13,273 bases of DNA from Amoeboradix gromovi (taxonomy: Eukaryota > Sanchytriomycota > Sanchytriomycetes > Sanchytriales > Sanchytriaceae), in NCBI GenBank assembly GCA_018985225.1, contig JADGIF010000237.1, positions 1 to 13,273 on the forward strand, given 5' to 3'. Position 1 is the first letter of the stretch; the number at the start of each line of letters is the position of its first letter. Positions 8,281-13,273 of this stretch are shown piece by piece. The position numbers and the translations under genes were made by a program. Below the pieces are notes generated by a model. The model was not told the DNA's origin. It saw only the letters and a list, made by a program, of their open reading frames with translations, and did not search any database.

Positions 8281-9471
8281 CTACGCCGTTCGGGTATATT
8301 CAACTCTTTGTGGAGTTATTGGCGTATTTGGTGATCCAGGTATTCCATATTCATTGTTATGAACAAATATGCCATGTGGTATTCGTCGAGTTGCAATAGT
8401 AGGCGATAAAGTGGCACTTCTACTCAACAGTGCAGCCCTATATCTCTCTTCCCTATCAAAATTGTAACTCAATTCTGCACTTGAAAAAGTAGACTTATAC
8501 AGTTCACGAATGGTTTCATTCCATCCGTAGAAATAAGCATTTAAAGCACCGCTTAATTGTCCGAGAGTTCTATACATCACAAAAACAAACTCGCTGGGGA
8601 ACACATCTAAAATAAAACTGATTTCTACGATTAGCTCAGGGATAGTTACCAACAAGTAGAGAAGAGAATAAGAGGCAAAAAAGAACAGGATTCTATATTC
8701 TTTAAATCTGTTTTGCTTGTTTATATTGGGTTTCTCAATCATCTCTATTTCAAAATTAGAGGCTTTTACTTTTGGGATCGCTCTTCTATAGCCACAAGTT
8801 TGGCATTGCATGGTATGGATAACTAGACGACAATTAGGGCATCTCCTATCATCCTTGTTACCGTGGAATTTGTTTCCTTGGAAAAGTCGCTTCATGTTCT
8901 GTTGATGAGTATGCAGCCATGAAAAACTAAAGAAATAGCAATAAGATAGTATGCAACATGCAATTGACTTTGGGACCACTTTCAAAACTATGCGAGGCCA
9001 AGCCGGAGCGGTAGGTAAAATGCACTGACCCATTTTGCTTCCGAAAGGTATGTTCCAAGTACTACCGATTGTTAGGATTAAAGGAAATATCCAAATCAGG
9101 GGCAAGATATACAATTCTCTATCCTTGAGTAGCTGTAAATAATAATCACTTTTGAACGGCGACTTCAAAATAACAAATGTTAGCAATGCTATTCCACATA
9201 GAGCCACGTCACTTGTGATAACCATCCATGTGTAAAAGGAGCAAAGAATCTTAACAAATATACCAACAAATGCAGCATCTTTGTGTAGAATAACAGTTAC
9301 AGTGCTTAACAAAGATTCAAACAGATTCGCAATCATCAAAATCAAAATTAACCTATGCCTCATATTTTTTAAACTTTTTTCGCTAAACGATAAATAGCAC
9401 ATGCAGATATACATACATAAGAGTATCGATATCAGCCCTACAAAAAAAAAGAATTGTTCATTGAATATCAT
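8281..9471 (-). CDS. Seven-helix G-protein-coupled receptor, Git3/cAMP-receptor-like, with a zinc-ribbon third loop
   Basis: The 396-aa protein starts at ATG 9471; the three codons before it include no ATG. Seven hydrophobic segments lie at about residues 7-27, 41-62, 71-102, 120-139, 164-186, 259-288 and 294-317. Cys77 at the top of helix 3 and Cys150 in the second outer loop could form the conserved disulfide. The helix 7 motif L-S-G-A-L-N-A-Y-F-Y-G-W matches the N-A-x-x-Y-G region of cAMP-receptor/Git3-type (class E-like) receptors. The third cytoplasmic loop holds C-P-N-C (211-214) and C-Q-T-C-G (223-227), a zinc-ribbon pattern. The tail is Ser/Thr-rich (S-A-T-L-S-P-T, S-P-N-T-P-I-T-P), suitable for phosphorylation. 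The likely role is nutrient or chemical sensing at the plasma membrane; the ligand is unknown. Confidence 0.82.
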   Translation of the reverse strand: MIFNEQFFFFVGLISILLCMYICMCYLSFSEKSLKNMRHRLILILMIANLFESLLSTVTVILHKDAAFVGIFVKILCSFYTWMVITSDVALCGIALLTFVILKSPFKSDYYLQLLKDRELYILPLIWIFPLILTIGSTWNIPFGSKMGQCILPTAPAWPRIVLKVVPKSIACCILSYCYFFSFSWLHTHQQNMKRLFQGNKFHGNKDDRRCPNCRLVIHTMQCQTCGYRRAIPKVKASNFEIEMIEKPNINKQNRFKEYRILFFFASYSLLYLLVTIPELIVEISFILDVFPSEFVFVMYRTLGQLSGALNAYFYGWNETIRELYKSTFSSAELSYNFDREERYRAALLSRSATLSPTIATRRIPHGIFVHNNEYGIPGSPNTPITPQRVEYTRTA

Positions 9472-9514
9472 TGAGCACAATTTTTCCTCTCCTTTTGTAG
9501 AAGTTATGTTACAC

Positions 9515-9547
9515 AGCCGATCACATTGTTAAATTGCACAATCGGCT
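9515..9547. repeat. Inverted repeat upstream of the receptor gene
   Basis: AGCCGAT (9515-9521) and ATCGGCT (9541-9547) form a perfect 7-bp inverted repeat around a 19-nt spacer, 44-76 bp upstream of the receptor ATG. It could be a dimeric regulator site or chance. No element ends or target duplications were found with it. Confidence 0.3.
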
Positions 9548-9678
9548 AGAAACCTCTAACCTGATACTTGCGCTGCAGCATAGGTAGAAAAAATCCAGGC
9601 TTATTTTAATAGTCATTCAAGCAATTTAACTTCAATTTATGGCCGAAATATTAAAGAAATAGTTATCAGCTAATCGAT

Positions 9679-10104
9679 TTATTCCTCGTTAAAAGACCTG
9701 ATTTCCGAGAAAATCGAGAATTTCCACAGAGAAACTAATGCTAGATCTCCGTTACAGTGATTGCTCCCGCTTGCACTACCCTGAGGCGGGATTGAACAAG
9801 GATGCAGATACTTGATGTATGTGTTCCTTGCTGCCATATGATCTCTATCTATCTTCAAATGACACTTTGTACAGGTTCAGGTTTCTAAGTTGTTTCTCTT
9901 TAAAGTACCATACCTCCTACATGGCATCGAATTTGTTCCTTGGTGCCATGTGGTCCATGTCCACTTCGAAATGACACTATGTACATGAATAGCTCTCCAA
10001 ATTGGTTTTCTTTAGAGTGCCACATATTGTCATGTCATCGAATATCCATGCTTGGGCCAGTTCCTCAGTGTTGATGAATGTATGCTGCACCTGCTAGTTA
10101 TTTC
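9679..10104 (-). pseudogene. Fanzor (eukaryotic TnpB-like, OMEGA) C-terminal relic
   Basis: On the minus strand 9873-9823 reads C-T-K-C-H-L-K-I-D-R-D-H-M-A-A-R-N. This is the CxxC half of the TnpB/Fanzor zinc finger fused to the D-R-D-x-x-A-A-x-N block that carries the last RuvC catalytic Asp. A diverged copy at 9985-9935 reads C-T-stop-C-H-F-E-V-D-M-D-H-M-A-P-R-N. Upstream at 10104-10087 the sequence E-I-T-S-R-C matches the E-x-x-T-S-x-x-C lead-in of the finger's first half, at a suitable distance. The frame holds several stops (a TGA two codons before the first Cys, TAGs in the older copy) and frameshifts, and no N-terminal part is left, so it is dead. The readable tail runs on to a TAA at 9681-9679. 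Fanzors are RNA-guided nucleases of transposons; this is only a fossil. Confidence 0.68.
9822..10044. repeat. Two tandem 111-112-bp repeat units within the Fanzor relic
   Basis: Unit 1 (9822-9933) and unit 2 (9934-10044) align along their length. Matching blocks in order on the + strand are TGTTCCTTGCTGCCAT versus TGTTCCTTGGTGCCAT, AAATGACACT versus AAATGACACT, TCTTTAAAGTACCA versus TCTTTAGAGTGCCA, and CATGGCATCGAAT versus CATGTCATCGAAT. The period is not a multiple of 3, so the duplication would not preserve reading frame. Weak similarity just beyond 10044 may be a third, more decayed partial unit. Confidence 0.75.
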
Positions 10105-10295
10105 TTTAGAATTGATTTACCACTTGTGAAAAGGAATAATATCTAGTATTTAAGCCATTAGAAAAGTCTGGAAAAGTCGTCCAACTGTATAAAAATGCAT
10201 ACAAATTCGCGATAAATGATTTATTCAAGAAAACAATCGAGCTGGTTAATTTGACCCTAATCTTCAGTTATGCGTTGGCCGTGCTCTCATTGGCG

Positions 10296-12719
10296 CTAAT
10301 GCTGATTTCTTCTGTTCTTCAGTTTCATTGCCAAGAAAAGCAATATTGAAAGAGAAATTCCAATAAGAAACATCATCTTAATGGATTTCGTATAATTGTT
10401 CCTGTTATAAGTATGCGCTAATTCATCTAAACTGTTCTCAACCCATTGTCTAGACGTTACCTCTTTTATATAATATGCTTCAATTGCCCATCGTGGTGCA
10501 GAATAATCCCATAACAACCTAAATAATCCATATCCCTTTTCGGGATTATATATCTCATTTAAATCCGGGCTTACTCCGCCAAATAAAAATGACCACAACA
10601 AGGCATTACAAACTATAACAAGCCCAATCGAATTTTTGTCAAAAAGTACACTAAACAAATACCCAAAATTAAATGCTACAAAGTACAGAGACAGCATTAT
10701 TAGTGCTAGACTAAGAAAGTCCGATCGATAATCAACGAACATAATGAGCCCCAGAGTATAAAACAAAGAAGCAATGACAATTTTTGATAGATCAACTGTG
10801 AATTTGGCTAAAATATAAGGAATGGTAGGCATACCAGAGCTAGTATCTCTCCAGTAAACAGGCATCTCATTACCAAATGTGACCAAAGCAGAAGTTTGGC
10901 CGGAAAACAGTACACCAACACAAATTAGCATTCCAGCGTAATTAATGTAGTCAACAGGTGCTCTGCAGGTACTTTGAAGGACCGCAGGGGCCACATCACA
11001 CACTTGAGAGGGTTGAGTCCCCAAATATTGAAATTGTTGAATTGCAATGCTAACAACTACGCCCGCAATGAAATGGTTAATGTCGTCAAACAAGAACTTC
11101 AACCTATTTCTAAATTGTTGCTGCGAAGCCCTCCTTAATAACAGCCAATAAACGATAAATACGTTTGGAGTTTGTCTAATTGGGTCAGCAGTAAATGTAA
11201 TAAAACGGACAAAGGTAACAATGCTATATAGAAGTTCAGTTAAAACGTCCACTCCTGATTCTATAAGATGAAGAGCAAACGAATAAATCGATTTCAACTT
11301 TTTTAAGGACATAAAATTTGATTTGGTACCCATTCTTCGTAATGATCTCTTTTTCATTGTGTATTCGTCAAACCTGACTCTTTGAATTGGTGTTCCATCC
11401 ATATAGCATTCCCAGTAGTCGAACAAATCTTCGGGTCTAAAATCTGGATCCCACGGGCATTCTATCTTTCCACTAATTACATCCATTGCAAAATCCGCCG
11501 GATTCAATTTCTCATCTCCACAATTGAATCCTAGCTCATTAAAATATGGTAGGACGTGCTCTGTAGCTCCAAAGTAAACAACTCTTCCACCTTTTCCCAA
11601 AAATAACACATCTTGAAATTCATAAAATACTCTAATTGATGGAGAATGGACTATAGAAGCTATAGTTATGTTGTTATTCCTAGCTAAATTGTTCAAAATT
11701 TGGAATAGTTCTAATGCGGTGGAGCTGTCCAAGCCACTAGATGGTTCATCTAGAAACAAAATACTTGGGTCAGTAACAACCTCCATTCCAATGTTAACTC
11801 TTTTGCGCTGCCCACCACTTATGCCTCTGTTTTCTACATCTCCAATGACAGAATTGATTACATTTCCAAGCCCAAGAAAATCAATTATTTTGAGCACTTT
11901 CTTGCGTTTTTCAGCATTTGAAATGAAAGTAGACAGCCTCATGTTAGCGCTATGCATTAAAATATTGCTGACGGTTAATTCCCTCAGCATTATATCCTCT
12001 TGTGGACAAAAACCAATTAATTTGTGGTATTTTAACAAATCTTCTTTTTTACCGTTCAAAAATATGGTCCCACCATTTTTTTTTATTTTCCCAGTTAAAA
12101 GACAAAACAGAGTTGTTTTACCAGCACCTGAAGGACCCATAATTGCGCACATTTTACCTGATCTGAAAAGGCCTGACACATTAGACATTACAGTCGAACC
12201 GTCAGGTAACTTGTACTCAAGGTTGTGGAATTCAATGTCAATTGAATGGCTATTAGATATTAATGGAGTTACGGCTAACTCGTTCGTTTCATTTTGTTTT
12301 AATATTTCGATGTAAATTTTGTTTCTTATAGACTGCCGGATGTTCAGCGATGATTTGATCTTGAAAATGGCCACAATTGCCAAGAGGCCGAAAAAAATAA
12401 CAGCCAGCATCCCTATTCTAACTGGTTTGACAGTTCCAGGCGGACAAACAGCTAATCCAAAACAACTTAATGGCATTTGACTACCAGTTGGGCAATAATA
12501 GCCCAAAGGACATCTCTGGATGGTATCTGGGGTGCTGCAATAAAAACCAGGGCAACAATAATATGGCTGAATTGTGTTATTTGGGCAATAAAATCCTGCC
12601 GTGCACAAAACAGGGCTACTAGTCGCGGTTATTTGAAAATAACCAGGCTTTGTTTTCCACAAACTGTTTCCTACAGCCTTGCATGTTTTCGTGTCAAGAG
12701 AAGGCCTAGAACTGTTCAT
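10296..12719 (-). CDS. ABCG-family half-transporter with Cys-rich N-terminal ectodomain
   Basis: An open frame of 807 codons from ATG 12719 to TAG. Residues 1-100 are Cys-rich with repeated C-P-x-G-[FY]-Y-C motifs, then a membrane segment at about 102-120. The nucleotide-binding domain has Walker A G-P-S-G-A-G-K-T (195-202), Q-loop Gln240, signature I-S-G-G-Q (300-304), Walker B I-L-F-L-D-E-P (320-326) and H-loop His358. A six-helix ABC2-type membrane domain follows, from about 540 to the basic C-terminus. This order (ectodomain, helix, NBD, TMD) matches the ABCG24/28 and yeast ADP1 group; members dimerise and export lipids or hydrophobic compounds. With this start the ectodomain has no signal peptide. 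Candidate upstream exons (12931-12756, minus) offer a weak leader but overlap a + strand gene candidate. The substrate is unknown. Confidence 0.88.
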   Translation of the reverse strand: MNSSRPSLDTKTCKAVGNSLWKTKPGYFQITATSSPVLCTAGFYCPNNTIQPYYCCPGFYCSTPDTIQRCPLGYYCPTGSQMPLSCFGLAVCPPGTVKPVRIGMLAVIFFGLLAIVAIFKIKSSLNIRQSIRNKIYIEILKQNETNELAVTPLISNSHSIDIEFHNLEYKLPDGSTVMSNVSGLFRSGKMCAIMGPSGAGKTTLFCLLTGKIKKNGGTIFLNGKKEDLLKYHKLIGFCPQEDIMLRELTVSNILMHSANMRLSTFISNAEKRKKVLKIIDFLGLGNVINSVIGDVENRGISGGQRKRVNIGMEVVTDPSILFLDEPSSGLDSSTALELFQILNNLARNNNITIASIVHSPSIRVFYEFQDVLFLGKGGRVVYFGATEHVLPYFNELGFNCGDEKLNPADFAMDVISGKIECPWDPDFRPEDLFDYWECYMDGTPIQRVRFDEYTMKKRSLRRMGTKSNFMSLKKLKSIYSFALHLIESGVDVLTELLYSIVTFVRFITFTADPIRQTPNVFIVYWLLLRRASQQQFRNRLKFLFDDINHFIAGVVVSIAIQQFQYLGTQPSQVCDVAPAVLQSTCRAPVDYINYAGMLICVGVLFSGQTSALVTFGNEMPVYWRDTSSGMPTIPYILAKFTVDLSKIVIASLFYTLGLIMFVDYRSDFLSLALIMLSLYFVAFNFGYLFSVLFDKNSIGLVIVCNALLWSFLFGGVSPDLNEIYNPEKGYGLFRLLWDYSAPRWAIEAYYIKEVTSRQWVENSLDELAHTYNRNNYTKSIKMMFLIGISLSILLFLAMKLKNRRNQH

Positions 12720-12770
12720 TTAGTAATCTTGCGCCTAATAATCCGAACCCCTCAGGTTTAGACTGTTGAA

Positions 12771-13273
12771 ATGCGGAAGCACAAGTGGAGACTAAAGTTG
12801 TCCCATGTGAGCAAGATTCTAAATCAAACGGTTTTCCAATTACAGGTAATTTATTGCGATGATCAATATACTTTAGCAACACTAGCAAATGACAAATTAG
12901 ATATAATAGCTAGACCAAGTGTTGTAAACATTTGGCGACTTGAGTTAAATAACCATTTGTAGTACCTGTATCGCCCAAGTCTACTCTCTTCGTGATTTTC
13001 AAGCTGCGTTAAACCTGTTAATCTTTTTTTATCAATTGCAAATGACTCCATATTATCTCATGCCGACCATGGGACACACTCTGTAAAAACTAGACTGGGG
13101 GGTAAAAAGCGAGTGACGAGATTAACCCAGTTGAAGTTTTCACAGTAGTGTCCCATATTTCTTCACCTAGGCAATAGGCGAAATTACTTTGTCAGTGATC
13201 CTTTGTTGCCAACCTGGTCTCTCACCATTCGCTAGCAAACTATCTATCACTTGAAGATTATTACAACATGCAT
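12771..13273 (+). CDS. Probable 5' part of a HUS1/Mec3-like checkpoint clamp gene, structure unresolved
   Basis: From ATG 12771 the + strand is open for 63 codons to TAG 12960-12962, diverging from the ABCG start by 51 bp. The reading M-R-K-H-K-W-R-L-K-L, then L-A-T-L-A-N-D-K-L-D-I-I-A-R-P-S and N-I-W-R-L-E-L matches the Hus1/Mec3 N-terminal pattern: short basic start, strand-helix, D-x-L-x-[FI]-I, then V/I-W-x-x-L. Hus1 is a subunit of the PCNA-like 9-1-1 DNA-damage clamp. A 19-nt GT...TAG intron at 12944-12962 would continue the frame into I-A-Q-V-Y-S-L-R-D-F-Q-A-A-L-N, as expected for the next strand-helix, up to TAA 13084-13086. A second frame (about 13010-13150) then reads S-V-K-T-R-L-G-G-K-K and L-T-Q-L-K-F, also clamp-like. 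A frame change at the T7 run (about 13024-13030) is needed to join them. It may be a spliced gene, a pseudogene, or an assembly indel, and it continues off the window. Confidence 0.42.
12944..12962 (+). other. Candidate third ultra-short intron (19 nt)
   Basis: GTTAAATAACCATTTGTAG has GT and TAG ends and an AATAAC that could act as branch site. Removing it bypasses the TAG stop and keeps an open frame for another 40 codons. The donor (GTTAAA) is weaker than in the other two introns. The call depends on the HUS1-like gene model, so confidence is limited. Confidence 0.35.

Noticed and set aside
9469-9480. Receptor start three codons upstream (TTG)
   Set aside because: TTG initiation is not expected here; the first ATG at 9471 gives a normal N-terminus before helix 1.
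11668-12315. 215-codon + strand frame
   Set aside because: It lies wholly antisense to the ABCG nucleotide-binding domain, whose motifs are all intact on the minus strand.
12477-12761. 94-codon + strand frame
   Set aside because: It is antisense to the Cys-rich ectodomain of the ABCG gene, with no domain of its own.
13130-13273. Minus-strand reading at the right edge (N-G-E-R-P-G-W-Q-Q-R-I-T-D-K-V) with a possible 21-nt intron, as the tail of another gene
   Set aside because: It overlaps the HUS1-like + strand reading, the product is unrecognised, and several frames here look protein-like by eye, so it cannot be supported.
1-13273. tRNA, rRNA, CRISPR array, or bacterial operon signals
   Set aside because: No tRNA-like arm set, rRNA block, or regularly spaced short repeats were seen; the genes, polyadenylation signals and introns are eukaryotic.

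Overview
This is a piece of a compact, AT-rich, intron-poor eukaryotic nuclear genome, most likely from a fungus and probably an early-diverging (chytrid-, rozellid- or aphelid-like) lineage. The main evidence is a standard-code ARP3 gene, a secreted lytic polysaccharide monooxygenase (LPMO)-like protein with many CBM19-type chitin-binding modules (a fungal module), a Git3/cAMP-receptor-like seven-helix receptor, and an ABCG half-transporter with a Cys-rich ectodomain. The species cannot be fixed from sequence alone.

Layout, left to right. 1-804 has no convincing gene, only possible decayed coding sequence on the minus strand. 805-1947 (+) encodes an acidic, Ser/Asn-rich orphan protein of 380 aa. 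It converges, with only 32 bp between stops, on ARP3 (1980-3219, -). 3220-3596 is the ARP3 upstream region and holds an unexplained coding-like stretch on the + strand. 3597-7318 (-) is the LPMO-CBM19 protein (1,233 aa). A 237-bp divergent promoter with TATA boxes separates it from a small helical, TPR-like ORF (7556-7834, +). 7902-8255 (-) may be a pseudogene. 8281-9471 (-) is the seven-helix receptor. 9679-10104 (-) carries a degraded Fanzor (eukaryotic TnpB relative) C-terminal relic, partly duplicated in tandem. 10296-12719 (-) is the ABCG transporter. 12771 to the right edge (+) probably holds the start of a HUS1/Mec3-like checkpoint clamp gene, with an unresolved structure.

The two strongest observations are these. 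First, ARP3 and the LPMO gene are each interrupted by one ultra-short GT-AG intron (19 and 20 nt); removing it restores family-conserved sequence exactly in frame. Second, the intergenic Fanzor fossil keeps a readable C-x-x-C and D-R-D-x-x-A-A-R-N zinc-finger/RuvC-III signature.

The genes are functionally mixed and do not form an operon or pathway: actin nucleation (ARP3), chitin/polysaccharide attack (LPMO-CBM19), environmental sensing (receptor) and lipid/drug export (ABCG). No tRNA, rRNA or CRISPR array was seen.
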